DNA of 64,000 nt from Desulfobacula sp. (GCF_030145145.1 NZ_JAQYWD010000006.1:109239-173238); one strand, 5' to 3'. Shown: positions 43,289 through 53,085, counted from the stretch's first letter. The notes: generated by a model from the letters alone, not told the origin. A program made the numbers and translations.

Positions 43289-44587
43289 ATGGGAAAAACC
43301 ATTGCAGAAAAAATTTTTGAAACACATTTGGTGGACGAACCCTTTGGCGATGTCAGTGTGTTAAAACTGGACCGGGTTTTTTGTCATGAGATTACAACCC
43401 CCACGGCCATTCAGGATCTTGTGGCACGGGGAAAGGATCGGGTGTTTGATCCGGATAAAATTAAAGCAGTGATTGATCATGTCACCCCTGCCAAGGATTC
43501 TAAAACCGCCCTGCAGGGGAAGATTCTCCGGGACTGGGCAAACCGGCACGGGATTAAGGATTTTTTTGACATCGGCCATAACGGTGTGTGTCATGTCATT
43601 TTTCCGGAGAAGGGATTTGTTCAGCCCGGGTTCACCATTATCATGGGAGATTCCCATACCTGTACCCACGGGGCATTTGGCGCATTTGCCGCCGGGGTGG
43701 GGACAACCGATCTGGAAGTGGGTATTTTAAAAGGCGTGTGTACCTTTAAAAAACCGGACACCTATCGGATGGACATTGTGGGAACCCTGCCAAACGGGGT
43801 GTATGCCAAAGATATTATTCTTAAAGTGATTCAAGAGATAACCGTCAACGGGGCCACCAATATGGTCATTGAATTTCGGGGAAATATTGTGGATGAAATG
43901 ACCATGGACCAGCGGATGACCCTTTCCAACATGGCTGTGGAAGCAGGTGCCACCAGCGGGATCTGTCTTCCTGACATGACAACGGTGGACTATCTCTGGG
44001 CGTTTATCAAAGACGAGTATGCTGACAAGTCCGCAGCCCTGGAAGCTTTTTCAAGGTTTAATTCGGATGAAGATGCCATATATGCCAAGCTCAAAACTAT
44101 TGATGTCAGCAACCTTGAACCGTTAACCACCTTTGGATATAAGCCGGACAATGTCAAGCCGGTATCCCAGATGAAGGGAACACGGATCGACCAGGTGTAT
44201 ATCGGTTCCTGCACCAACGGGCGGCTTGAAGATTTGAGAATTGCCGCAACCGTATTGGAAGGCCATACCATCAGCGACCATGTCCGGGGAATTGTGTCTC
44301 CTGCCACGCCCAAAATATTTTCCCAGGCCCTGGCGGAAGGCATTATCAAAATCTTTATGGATGCCGGCTTTTGTGTGACAAACCCCACCTGCGGGGCCTG
44401 TCTGGGGATGAGCAACGGGGTACTGGCGGATGGTGAGGTGGCAGCATCCACAACCAATCGAAATTTTAACGGCCGCATGGGCAAGGGGGGCATGGTTCAT
44501 TTGATGAGCCCGGCCACAGCAGCCGCCAGCGCCATTAAAGGTGAAATCGCAAACGCCAATCTATTTTGTGAACAAGGAAGCAACTAA
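43289..44587 (+). CDS. leuC: 3-isopropylmalate dehydratase large subunit (LeuC-like)
   Basis: 432-residue aconitase-fold protein, 4Fe-4S dependent. Cluster-binding cysteines are in YIGSCTNGR near residue 308 and in NPTCGACLGM near 370; substrate-site MGDSHTCTHGAFGAFAAGVG near 116 is intact. The start ATG at 43289 has GGAG 7 nt upstream; a longer frame reads into the regulator gene. It overlaps leuD by one base. It may belong to the leucine pathway or to a related homoaconitase/other hydroxy acid reaction; the length is of the archaeal-type LeuC. Confidence 0.9.
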   Translation: MGKTIAEKIFETHLVDEPFGDVSVLKLDRVFCHEITTPTAIQDLVARGKDRVFDPDKIKAVIDHVTPAKDSKTALQGKILRDWANRHGIKDFFDIGHNGVCHVIFPEKGFVQPGFTIIMGDSHTCTHGAFGAFAAGVGTTDLEVGILKGVCTFKKPDTYRMDIVGTLPNGVYAKDIILKVIQEITVNGATNMVIEFRGNIVDEMTMDQRMTLSNMAVEAGATSGICLPDMTTVDYLWAFIKDEYADKSAALEAFSRFNSDEDAIYAKLKTIDVSNLEPLTTFGYKPDNVKPVSQMKGTRIDQVYIGSCTNGRLEDLRIAATVLEGHTISDHVRGIVSPATPKIFSQALAEGIIKIFMDAGFCVTNPTCGACLGMSNGVLADGEVAASTTNRNFNGRMGKGGMVHLMSPATAAASAIKGEIANANLFCEQGSN

Positions 44588-45111
44588 TGAAAGAATTTAA
44601 AGGAAATGTATTGTTTCTGGATCGTTCAGATATCAACACTGATGAAATTATTCCGGCCAAATACCTGACAGAAATAGAAAAATCAGCCATGAAGCCGCAT
44701 TTGCTCGAAGATTTAAAACTTGAGGGGTTTGATCCCGCAACCGATCTTGCCGGCAAATCGGTCATTGTTACCCGGGAAAATTTTGGCTGCGGCTCTTCCC
44801 GGGAACATGCGCCCTGGGCCCTGGAGGAAAACAATATCCATGTGGTGATTGCCCCCAGTTTTGCCAGAATATTCAGGCAGAACATGTTCAATTGCGGTAT
44901 GCTGGCCATTGAACTTTCCCCGGATCAGATCTGTGCCGTTTTCGACACGTTTGGAAAAGTCAGTGCCCAGATTGTGGTGGATATCGACGCATCCTTGATC
45001 ACGATTCAAGGGGCGGCACAAATGGAAAAAATTGAGTTTAACCTTTCAGAATTTGATAAAGCCCTTGTCCGGACCGGCGGATGGGTGGAGTATGCTGATA
45101 CACAGTATTAA
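44587..45111 (+). CDS. leuD: 3-isopropylmalate dehydratase small subunit (LeuD-like)
   Basis: 174-residue swivelling domain that completes the active site of LeuC. DRSDINTDEIIPAKYLTE near residue 12 and FGCGSSREHAPWAL near 65 are the conserved loops. The specificity loop after KYL reads TEIEKSAMKP rather than the more common RT/VT types, so the substrate could be a malate homologue other than isopropylmalate. ATG overlaps the leuC stop (TAATG). Confidence 0.88.
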   Translation: MKEFKGNVLFLDRSDINTDEIIPAKYLTEIEKSAMKPHLLEDLKLEGFDPATDLAGKSVIVTRENFGCGSSREHAPWALEENNIHVVIAPSFARIFRQNMFNCGMLAIELSPDQICAVFDTFGKVSAQIVVDIDASLITIQGAAQMEKIEFNLSEFDKALVRTGGWVEYADTQY

Positions 45112-45121
45112 AGTCCTGCCA

Positions 45122-45952
45122 TCAGCTTCTGCCGCCACTCCATTTCAGGCGGGTTTTTAACACTTTATAGTAGGATTGATCTTCAAATGATATCATTTGG
45201 ATATCATTCCTGCTTTTTTTGATGTAAATTTTGTCCCCGGGATCCATTTCAAATCCCTCCTGGCCGTCCAGGGTGAGAATCATATCTTCAGGGCTGCCTT
45301 CCAGTCGGATTTCTATTTTTGTTGTGTCGGGAATGAGCAAGGGCCTGTTGGTCAGTGTGAACGGGCAGATGGGGGTCAGGATAATGGAGGGAACAGACGG
45401 GTGGACAACCGGTCCCCCGGCGGCCAGAGAATATGCGGTGGATCCGGTGGGTGTTCCGATAATCAGACCGTCCCCCCTGTAGGTTGTCAAATAGGTTGAA
45501 TCCAGATATACCGCGCACGATGCCAGCCTTGACAGGGCGGATTTGTTAATCACCGCATCATTGAGAACATCCACATCCACAATCTGCTCATTGTCGCGCA
45601 TCACTTTCACATCCAGGCGGGTCCTGTTTTCAATGAAATGTTTGCCTTCCATTACGGACGTGACGGCCTGGTAAAGATTGTCTTCGGTGGTTTCTGCCAG
45701 AAACCCGACTTCCCCGAATTTAACCCCCATCAGGGGAATGTTCCGGTCTTCGATGAATCGTGCAACACTCAAAAACGTGCCGTCTCCCCCCAGAATGACA
45801 AGGCACAGCAGATCATCCGGAATGTCACTCAGATCAGAGCGCTGGATATCGATGACAATACATTGGTTACCCAGCCATTTTTCAAGCTCCCGGGCCTTTT
45901 TTTCAGCCGGTTCATCATTTTTAATGACCAGCCCGATCCGTTTTGCACTCAT
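45122..45952 (-). CDS. nadK: NAD kinase
   Basis: 276 residues, phosphorylates NAD to NADP. LVILGGDGTFLSVAR near residue 51 is the GGDGT motif with the catalytic Asp; LNDAVINKSALSR near 125 and DGLIIGTPTGSTAYSLAAGGP near 160 bind NAD. GGAGG lies 14 nt before the ATG, rather far. It is convergent with leuD, 10 nt apart. Confidence 0.93.
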   Translation of the reverse strand: MSAKRIGLVIKNDEPAEKKARELEKWLGNQCIVIDIQRSDLSDIPDDLLCLVILGGDGTFLSVARFIEDRNIPLMGVKFGEVGFLAETTEDNLYQAVTSVMEGKHFIENRTRLDVKVMRDNEQIVDVDVLNDAVINKSALSRLASCAVYLDSTYLTTYRGDGLIIGTPTGSTAYSLAAGGPVVHPSVPSIILTPICPFTLTNRPLLIPDTTKIEIRLEGSPEDMILTLDGQEGFEMDPGDKIYIKKSRNDIQMISFEDQSYYKVLKTRLKWSGGRS

Positions 45953-46206
45953 GATTTGTTCATCGCCTCCGTCATGTGATTTGCAACTTTTATTGCCGTA
46001 AATCCATCAGAAAGTCAAGATTAAAGGTTGAGCTTACAAATGTCCACATCCACCGGCATGACCACCACAGGTCTGCTTTAACGTCATTTCAGGCATTGTG
46101 TTGGTTTTAAACAATTTGATACGGTGTCTTGCACCGTCCCTTTTGACGCTTTATAAACTTTAATGCCCAATTTATTCACGGTTAAATATCGAGGGCATTA
46201 CCATCT

Positions 46207-46236
46207 TTAAAAACAACAACAGATTTAATCTGTTGT
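46207..46236 (-). terminator. Rho-independent terminator overlapping a stop codon
   Basis: On the minus strand ACAACAGAT and ATCTGTTGT pair exactly around TAA, followed by TGTTTTTAAA. The loop TAA is the stop codon of the sensor gene 46225-47322, so the terminator starts inside the reading frame. Perfect 9-bp stem plus T-run. Confidence 0.85.
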
Positions 46237-47322
46237 CTTGGCGCAAGACACGTTATCCGTAATACTCGAAAAGGGCGGTTTAATCTCAACCTTTTCAGGC
46301 TCATATATATCGTCATATAGGTCAGGATAATATCTTTTGACACAATCTTGACAGATACCATGACTGAACTCTGCATCTGAATGCTTCTGGATATACGCTT
46401 CAATCTGATTCCAATATCCGTTATCATCTCTTATTTTTTTACAATGTGAGCAGATTGGAAGCAGGCCTCGCAGGGTCTTTACCTCAGACAGAGTTTTTTT
46501 CAGTTCTTGAATGATCGCGTCGCGTTCCTTTTCCACCCGCTTACGTCTCTCGATTTCCTGTTGTGCTTGGGAAAGTTCAATTTCAATTTCTGCGACTTGT
46601 TTTAAAATTGCCAATACCGGTCGATTTTCAATTACAACCCCTGTTCTTTTGTTTTGCCAATACAAATAACCGCAAAGAAATGGAAATGCGAACAAGGAGA
46701 TGACAAATCGGCTGATTAAGCTGCCTTTCATTATACTTAGATATGAAGGTGTGCCTGCAAAGGCCATGGTGGCAAAAAGAAATACATCCAGCCACATCAC
46801 CCCGAGCAATGTTAAAAAAGCCCGGGACCACAATTTCAGGTTAAGATTTGGTTTTCCAAGAAACTCCCATGTCATGGCCAGGAATATTAAATCAACCAGC
46901 GCAGCCAAAACCGAAGATAGATTAATGCGAAGGCTTGGTAAAGGGACATAAGCGATTCTGGCATTGCCAATCAAGTCCATCTGGATGTGCAAAACGGCAG
47001 CGATAATGGGAACGATTGCCGAAACGCCAACGATTGTAGATATAGCAATCCTCGTATCTCTTGGACCGTCAAACACATAAACAACAAAAACACTCAACAG
47101 CAATGATGTGTAAAATACCGTGGAACCGATGACAAAGGTTATTCCGCCAACCTGAACGGCCGTTCCTGCATCAGTAACCCATGACATGATGGCCGTGACA
47201 CCCCCCATCAATGCATAAAACAGCACATAGCCGAAACGATGGCGCAATGAATGCGCCCAGAGAACCAGAAAATATACTGCCATTGCTTCAATAATTAAAA
47301 TTAAAATTTCATTGATGATCAT
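46225..47322 (-). CDS. Membrane sensor-like protein with C-terminal cysteine motif
   Basis: 365 residues. The first 220 hold about seven membrane segments resembling vitamin-uptake-like (VUPS) sensor domains; then a coiled coil (about 235-285, ELSQAQQEIERRKRVEKER), then LRGLLPICSHCKKIRDDNG, WNQIEAYIQKH and HGICQDCVKRYYP (about 290-340), a CxxC...CxxC motif often found at the end of PAS proteins in Desulfobacterota. There is no kinase or cyclase domain. So it may be an input module working with a partner elsewhere. Monocistronic, terminator overlaps its stop. Confidence 0.7.
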   Translation of the reverse strand: MIINEILILIIEAMAVYFLVLWAHSLRHRFGYVLFYALMGGVTAIMSWVTDAGTAVQVGGITFVIGSTVFYTSLLLSVFVVYVFDGPRDTRIAISTIVGVSAIVPIIAAVLHIQMDLIGNARIAYVPLPSLRINLSSVLAALVDLIFLAMTWEFLGKPNLNLKLWSRAFLTLLGVMWLDVFLFATMAFAGTPSYLSIMKGSLISRFVISLFAFPFLCGYLYWQNKRTGVVIENRPVLAILKQVAEIEIELSQAQQEIERRKRVEKERDAIIQELKKTLSEVKTLRGLLPICSHCKKIRDDNGYWNQIEAYIQKHSDAEFSHGICQDCVKRYYPDLYDDIYEPEKVEIKPPFSSITDNVSCAKTTD

Positions 47323-47413
47323 TTTTTATATTACTCCGTGGAAAGGGATAGTTAGACAATTGGCCCCGGCATGATGCTGCTCTCCTGTGCCTTAACAAAC
47401 AAGGCTTTCGTTA

Positions 47414-50095
47414 TTAGTGGGCCTGGGCCCAGTTTTCACCCGTCCCGAAATTCACCGTTAAGGGAACTTTCAAAGGATACACCTGCTCCATCACTTGTTT
47501 TGCCAGGTCAATCAAGGCCTGTTTTTCTGCCAGCGGACTTTCAAAAATGATCTCATCATGGACGGACAGGATCATTTTGGATGCCAGGTTGTGCGCCTTT
47601 AATGCGGCGGCCATTTTGATCATGGCCAGTTTTATTAAATCGGCGGCACTGCCCTGTATGGGGGTGTTAATGGCGGCTCTCTGGGCGAAATTCCGAAGAT
47701 TGACATTGGAAGAATTGATATCATCCAGGCGCCGCTTTCTGCCGAAAAGGGTTGAGACCTCGCAGGTTTTCCGGGTGTCTTCTATGGTGGTATCAATGAA
47801 TTTTTTCACGCCGGAATACCGCTTAAAATAATTATCAATATATGCATTGGCCATTTTCCGGCTGATATTCAGGTCATTGGCCAGCTTGAATCCACTCATG
47901 CCATAGACAATGCCAAAATTGATGGCCTTGGCCTGGCTTCTTAAATCCTGGGTAACAAATTCGGGCAGCACCTGGAAAACTTCCAGGGCGGTTCGGGTAT
48001 GAATATCCTCCCCCTTGTTAAACGCTTCAATGAGGATTTCATCCTCTGCAAAATGGGCCAGGATGCGGAGTTCTATCTGGGAATAGTCTGCTGAAATCAG
48101 GATACGGCCTTTTTCAGGAACAAAGGCTTCCCGGATTTTTTTTCCTTCTTCTTTCCGGATGGGAATGTTTTGAAGATTTGGATGGGAGCTGCTCAACCGA
48201 CCGGTAACGGTAATGGTCTGGTTAAACGAGGTATGAATCCTGCCGGTTTCCGGGTTGATGAGCTGGGGCAGGGCATCGACATAGGTTGACTTCAGCTTGC
48301 CAAGGGTTCGGTATCGCAGCAGCCGTTCCGGCAGTTCATGGGTTTGGGCCAGCTTGGTCAACACGTCTACATCGGTGGAATATCCGGTTTTCTTTTTTGT
48401 TTTTTTGATGGTTTTCAAGTTGAGTTTTTCAAACAGGATGACCCCTAATTGTTGAGATGAATTGATATTAAATTCCTCTCCTGCAAGGGCATAGATTTGT
48501 GTTTCCAGATGTTTTAACTCCACGTCAAAGGTGTTGGAAAGCGTTTTTAATGCCGGTTCATCCACTTTGATACCGGCCATTTCCATGTCTGCCAGAACCG
48601 TGATCAGGGGGGTCTCGATGGTTTCCATCAGATCGGACAGGTTTTGATCCGTTATGGCGCGTTGAAAGTGCTGGTAGGCCATAAAGGTCAGGTCAGCGTC
48701 TTCAGCAGCATAGGCGACGGCCTGGTCAATGGGGACGTCCTGAAATCCAATCTGGTTTTTGCCCTTACCGGTCACCTCTTCGTAGGAAATGGTTTTATGT
48801 CCGAACAGGTTCATGGCAATCCGGTCAAGGCTGTGACCCCTTATGGAAGGATTTAAAAGATATGAGGCAATCATGGTATCAAAGGCAATTCCCTGGAGCG
48901 TGATGCCGAACCTGGACAGAACAATATAGTCATACTTGATGTTCTGTCCCACTTTTTTGATCTCCGGATTTTCAAGGATCGGCCTGAATATCCTTAATAT
49001 TTCTTCTTTGCCGGCCTGTTTGATATCCCCTGGAACCGTGTGGCCGACGGGGATATAAAATCCCTGGTGTCTCTTGAACGAAAAGGAAATCCCCACAAGA
49101 TTGGCCTCGGTGGGATTCTTGGAAGTGGTTTCCGTATCAATGGCAAATATTTTTTGGGTTTCAAGCACATGGGCCAGATGTTCCAGGGCCTTGGTCTCTG
49201 TGACCAGTTGATATGTTTTTTCAGAGGGATCTGCTTCTTGAGCAAATTCCGTGGCAAGGGTTTTAAACTCAAGTTCCTGGAACAACTCAAAGGCCTTTTT
49301 TGTATCAAAGGCCTGTATTTTGAATGCTTCAAGTGGTGTATCGACTTCGACAGCAGTATCAATGGTGGCCAGATCACGGCTTAAAAAAACAATGTCCCTG
49401 CTGGCGGACAGATTTTCATGTAATTTTTTCTTTTTTTTAAGGGCATCAAGGTTTTCATAAAGGGTCTCAATGGACCCATATTCGGCAATCAGCTTCAGGG
49501 CGGTTTTGGGCCCAACGCCCTGGACCCCGGGAATATTGTCCGAGGTATCTCCGGCAAGTCCAAGGAGATCAATGAATTGTAAGGGGTTGATCCCCATGTC
49601 CTGTTGGATTTTATCCATGTCCGTTATCGTGTCTTTCATGGGGTCCCAAAGGGTGCAACGGTCGGTGACCAGTTGGATAAAGTCTTTGTCCCCGGTGACC
49701 ATGACCACCTCAAATCCTTTTTCCTGGGCCAGTCGTGCATACGTGCCCACCAGGTCATCCGCTTCAAATCCCTGTTTTTCCACAATGCAGAGATTGAATG
49801 CCGCAATCACCCGTTTGATATCCGGAATCTGGACAATGAGTTCTTCGGGCATGGGGGGGCGGTTGGCTTTATATTGATCATACAGCTGATGCCGGAACGT
49901 GGGCCCTTTCACATCAAACATCACGGCCACATATTCCGGTGTGTTTTCCTTTAATAGTTTTAACAGGATCCGGACAAACCCGAAGGTTGCGTTGGTGGGG
50001 TGGCCTTTTGATGTGTTCAGGCTTCTGATGGCGTGAAATGCACGGTACAGGAAAGCACTGCCGTCAATGAGAAATATTTTTTTTGGATCCGCCAT
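47414..50095 (-). CDS. polA: DNA polymerase I
   Basis: 893 residues. 5' nuclease domain (about 1-290): FLIDGSAFLYRAFHA, VMVTGDKDFIQLV and GDTSDNIPGVQGVGPKTA. 3'-5' exonuclease domain (about 300-480) retains the acidic residues: FAIDTETTSKNP, GQNIKYDYIVL and YAAEDADLTF. Polymerase domain: SADYSQIELRILAHFAED, AKAINFGIVYGMSGFKLA and ILSVHDEIIFE. So proofreading is likely functional. Start taken at MADPKKIFLIDG; the frame continues 48 codons upstream but over a gene-poor A-rich stretch. It is divergent from the small zinc protein. Confidence 0.95.
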   Translation of the reverse strand: MADPKKIFLIDGSAFLYRAFHAIRSLNTSKGHPTNATFGFVRILLKLLKENTPEYVAVMFDVKGPTFRHQLYDQYKANRPPMPEELIVQIPDIKRVIAAFNLCIVEKQGFEADDLVGTYARLAQEKGFEVVMVTGDKDFIQLVTDRCTLWDPMKDTITDMDKIQQDMGINPLQFIDLLGLAGDTSDNIPGVQGVGPKTALKLIAEYGSIETLYENLDALKKKKKLHENLSASRDIVFLSRDLATIDTAVEVDTPLEAFKIQAFDTKKAFELFQELEFKTLATEFAQEADPSEKTYQLVTETKALEHLAHVLETQKIFAIDTETTSKNPTEANLVGISFSFKRHQGFYIPVGHTVPGDIKQAGKEEILRIFRPILENPEIKKVGQNIKYDYIVLSRFGITLQGIAFDTMIASYLLNPSIRGHSLDRIAMNLFGHKTISYEEVTGKGKNQIGFQDVPIDQAVAYAAEDADLTFMAYQHFQRAITDQNLSDLMETIETPLITVLADMEMAGIKVDEPALKTLSNTFDVELKHLETQIYALAGEEFNINSSQQLGVILFEKLNLKTIKKTKKKTGYSTDVDVLTKLAQTHELPERLLRYRTLGKLKSTYVDALPQLINPETGRIHTSFNQTITVTGRLSSSHPNLQNIPIRKEEGKKIREAFVPEKGRILISADYSQIELRILAHFAEDEILIEAFNKGEDIHTRTALEVFQVLPEFVTQDLRSQAKAINFGIVYGMSGFKLANDLNISRKMANAYIDNYFKRYSGVKKFIDTTIEDTRKTCEVSTLFGRKRRLDDINSSNVNLRNFAQRAAINTPIQGSAADLIKLAMIKMAAALKAHNLASKMILSVHDEIIFESPLAEKQALIDLAKQVMEQVYPLKVPLTVNFGTGENWAQAH

Positions 50096-50183
50096 GGGTA
50101 CACCCTTTTTTTTATGGTTGAATTTTTTTTTAATACCGGCATATATACTATCTTTTTTATTAAAGGAGAAGTATATTCGCAGC

Positions 50184-50402
50184 ATGAACCAGAAAGCCAG
50201 AACCCGAAAAGAAAAACGACGGGATAAAAAATCAAACACCTGTCATTGCTGTGGTCAAACCGTTATGTTCTGCTGGAATTGCCGATGCGGGTTTGCCATG
50301 TGCCAGGACTGCATGTATGAGAATCAATGGGGCATGACCTGCAACGGGATTACCTGGCAATGTCCTGATTGCGGAGAACAGAACGGCTACGGCAATCAAT
50401 AG
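50184..50402 (+). CDS. Small zinc-binding protein
   Basis: 72 residues with a basic N-terminus (KARTRKEKRRDKK) and eleven cysteines: CHCCGQ, FCWNCRCGFAMCQDC and later TCNGITWQCPDCG. At least two zinc sites are likely. The start ATG has AAGGAG, but about 15 nt away, so the start is only probable. It is followed by purN after 20 nt with AAAGGAGGAG in the gap, in one transcript. Function unknown. Confidence 0.65.
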   Translation: MNQKARTRKEKRRDKKSNTCHCCGQTVMFCWNCRCGFAMCQDCMYENQWGMTCNGITWQCPDCGEQNGYGNQ

Positions 50403-50422
50403 GCAGTTTAAAGGAGGAGAAC

Positions 50423-51148
50423 ATGGCAAGGAAAATCATTGTTGGCACGTTGATATCCGGCGGAGGGACGAACCTCCAGGCAATTATTGATGCCTGTCAG
50501 GAGAACCGGATCGATGCCGAGATTTGTTTTACCGGCTCTGACACCCCTTGTGTTAAAGGGCTTGAACGGGCAAAAAAGGCGCAGATTGATACGTTTGTGG
50601 TGGATTATGCCCGAATCATCAAGGACTGTAAACAACACGGCATAAAAGACACGGATCTTCCCGAAGATTTTGATCTGGAAGAGATGGTGTCCAAACAGCG
50701 ATTGATGGTCACGGATGCATCAAAAGAACAGGTGGCGTTTTTCTTAAAAAGCCGGGCCATTGCAGAAAGAAAACTGCTGGATCTCGTCCTTGCTTATGAG
50801 ATGGATCTGCTGGTCCTGGCCGGATTTATGCGGGTGATGACACCCTATTTTATTGACCGAATCAACACGGAGCCGGGGCAGCACAAAATCATGAACATTC
50901 ATCCCGCCCTGCTGCCGGCTTTTCCGGGCACGGACGGATATGGGGACACCTTTCGATATGGCTGTAAAATTGGTGGCTGTACGGTTCATTTTATCGATTA
51001 CGGTGAAGACACGGGTCCCATTATCGGGCAAAAGGCATTTGAAATTGAAGACACAGATACCCTGGATGATGTGAAGCGAAAAGGCCTTGAAAAAGAGTGG
51101 GCGCTTTACCCCCACTGTATCCAGAAATTTGCCGAGTCCTTTGCCTGA
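50423..51148 (+). CDS. purN: Phosphoribosylglycinamide formyltransferase-like protein (PurN family)
   Basis: 241 residues. Formyl-transfers from 10-formyl-THF to GAR in purine synthesis. The N-terminal LISGGGTNLQAIID is the phosphate loop; the catalytic triad is intact in MNIHPALLPAFPGTDG (Asn, His) and YGEDTGPIIGQ (Asp). It is about 40 residues longer than typical PurN, with the extra charged stretch between residues about 65 and 125 (DLPEDFDLEEMVSKQ). RBS AAAGGAGG. It could be a PurN paralogue with altered substrate. Confidence 0.88.
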   Translation: MARKIIVGTLISGGGTNLQAIIDACQENRIDAEICFTGSDTPCVKGLERAKKAQIDTFVVDYARIIKDCKQHGIKDTDLPEDFDLEEMVSKQRLMVTDASKEQVAFFLKSRAIAERKLLDLVLAYEMDLLVLAGFMRVMTPYFIDRINTEPGQHKIMNIHPALLPAFPGTDGYGDTFRYGCKIGGCTVHFIDYGEDTGPIIGQKAFEIEDTDTLDDVKRKGLEKEWALYPHCIQKFAESFA

Positions 51149-51367
51149 TACCTGCCGGCCGGCGGGCTGAAAAGATGGAATCCCGGTCAAAGATCAAATG
51201 CTCGGGTGCACCAAACACCCTCAGGACCGAACAGAATAATTTTTTTGTTGACTTATAGAACGATAATTTGTATCCCAATAAGAAACATTTGAGGGTCACG
51301 TTTTAAGGGAATCCTTTTGGGCGCCACTTAAAAATGACTTTTAAATATTATTATGGGATGACAAATT

Positions 51368-51943
51368 ATGAGAGAAGAAGTTATAGCCGAAAACATCCGC
51401 CGCATCAGAAAGCAGAATAAGATGACAATCCAGGCGCTGGCAGATTTAACAGGCCTGACCAAGGGGTATCTTTCCAAAGTCGAGCGGTCTAAAACGGCGC
51501 CTCCTTTTTCGACTGTGAATCGAATCGCCATGGCGTTTGGTGTTGATTTGACAGTCTTTTTCGTTGACAGAGAAAAGCAATCTGAATCTCCCAGAGATTT
51601 GAGGATATCTTTCGACAAAAAAAACGATGACAAAGTTGTCAAAACCCTAGATTCCCACCATGGGTATAAATACAAATCACTTGGACACAACAAAGCCGGA
51701 AAAAACATGATTCCGTATTTGATTGAACCGGCTGCTGACGAAAAAGGGGTGTTTCAGCACGAAGGAGAAGAATTTATCTATGTCCTAGAGGGGAAACACG
51801 AAATGATTTACGATGGCCAGAGCTATGTTATGGAAGAAGGTGACAGCGTCTATTTCGATGCAGGCGTACCCCATACTGGAAAGGCTATCGGAGGAAAGAA
51901 GACGTTGCTTCTTGCAGTTATTTATAATTATAAACGGTTTTAA
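51368..51943 (+). CDS. XRE-family regulator with cupin sensor domain
   Basis: 191 residues. HTH near residues 5-60 (TIQALADLTGLTKGYLSKVE), then a C-terminal cupin with EGEEFIYVLEGKHEMIYDGQ and VYFDAGVPHTGKA. Ribosome site weak. A promoter candidate (TTGACT near 51250) is upstream. It precedes the TRAP transporter genes on the same strand by 81 nt, so it likely controls uptake and activation of the transported acid. Confidence 0.9.
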   Translation: MREEVIAENIRRIRKQNKMTIQALADLTGLTKGYLSKVERSKTAPPFSTVNRIAMAFGVDLTVFFVDREKQSESPRDLRISFDKKNDDKVVKTLDSHHGYKYKSLGHNKAGKNMIPYLIEPAADEKGVFQHEGEEFIYVLEGKHEMIYDGQSYVMEEGDSVYFDAGVPHTGKAIGGKKTLLLAVIYNYKRF

Positions 51944-52024
51944 ATAGAGGTATTAAAAAAACAAAGGGTGAGCCATCAGAGATCGTTCACTTAATAACAG
52001 AAATCCAAAAAGGGAGAGTGTCAA

Positions 52025-53044
52025 ATGAAACGTATTTTGTTAACCATCTGTATGCAATTTGTTATGATTATCGCTGTTTCGTTTATCTGTTCGACGTGGA
52101 ATGCTGAGGCAAAAACCGTTACTCTTAGATATTCCAATATGTTTCCACCGGTTCATCCGATCACCAAGCTTGGAAAAGACTGGTGCAAGGAGGTTGAAAA
52201 ACGGACCAACGGAGCTGTAAAGGTTCATTATTTTCCAGGAAACAGCCTCACGCGGCCGACCGAAGCTTTTGACGGCGTTATCAAAGGGGTTGTCGATGTG
52301 GCCCTTAGTTTTTGCAGTTATTCTGGCGGCCGATTTCCACTTACTGAGGTAATTGACCTGCCTCTGGGCTACAAGAGCTCAATGCAGGCTACCGGTATGG
52401 CCAATGCATATTTTCAAAAATTTATGCCCAAAGAATTAGCCGATGTCGAGTTGATGTATTTTCACACCTCACCTCCTCATCGACTTTTTACAAAAAAGCC
52501 TGTTAGAAATCTGGACGACCTTAAAGGGCTTAAGATCCGCACCACAGGCACTAGCGCTAAAGTGGTGGAAGCTTTAGGTGGTGTGCCCGTGTCTATGCCC
52601 ATGTCGGATGCCTATGATGCCTTGAAGCGGGGGGTGGTCAACGGGTATATCGGCCCATTCGAAGCGGTTAAAGGATTCAAACTCATTGATGTGGTGGATT
52701 ATGCTACGATTTTCAAGTCGGCTTATGTCAATGTGGCCTACGTTGTCATGAACAAAAATAAATGGGAAAGTTTTTCTCCGGAAACTCGCAAAAGTATTCA
52801 AGAAATCAACAAAGAATTTATGGCCAGACAATGGAAATTATGGGATCAGCTTGATGCCGGAGCAATAGAGGCCTTCACTAAAGCGAAAAAAGAGATAATC
52901 AATCTGTCCGATGTTGAGAATGACAAATGGACTGCTCGACTGGCACCGATCCTGGATACTTATGTCAAGGAAAAATCGGCCCAAGGCCTGCCGGGCCAAG
53001 AGGTATTGCAGTTTTGCAAAGCGTACCTGAAATCTGGCAATTAA
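52025..53044 (+). CDS. dctP: TRAP transporter substrate-binding protein DctP-type
   Basis: 339 residues, periplasmic. Signal peptide about 1-29 (MKRILLTICMQFV start, cleavage after AEA). Family regions: VTLRYSNMFPPVHPI after the signal, GLKIRTTGTSAK near residue 182 with the carboxylate-binding Arg, and PMSDAYDALKRGVVNG near 208. This binds an organic acid for the DctQM symporter. RBS GGGAG. The ligand cannot be read from sequence. Confidence 0.93.
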   Translation: MKRILLTICMQFVMIIAVSFICSTWNAEAKTVTLRYSNMFPPVHPITKLGKDWCKEVEKRTNGAVKVHYFPGNSLTRPTEAFDGVIKGVVDVALSFCSYSGGRFPLTEVIDLPLGYKSSMQATGMANAYFQKFMPKELADVELMYFHTSPPHRLFTKKPVRNLDDLKGLKIRTTGTSAKVVEALGGVPVSMPMSDAYDALKRGVVNGYIGPFEAVKGFKLIDVVDYATIFKSAYVNVAYVVMNKNKWESFSPETRKSIQEINKEFMARQWKLWDQLDAGAIEAFTKAKKEIINLSDVENDKWTARLAPILDTYVKEKSAQGLPGQEVLQFCKAYLKSGN

Positions 53045-53085
53045 ACATTAGGGCAATGTACCGAAACTCCAAGGAGAAATGTCCC

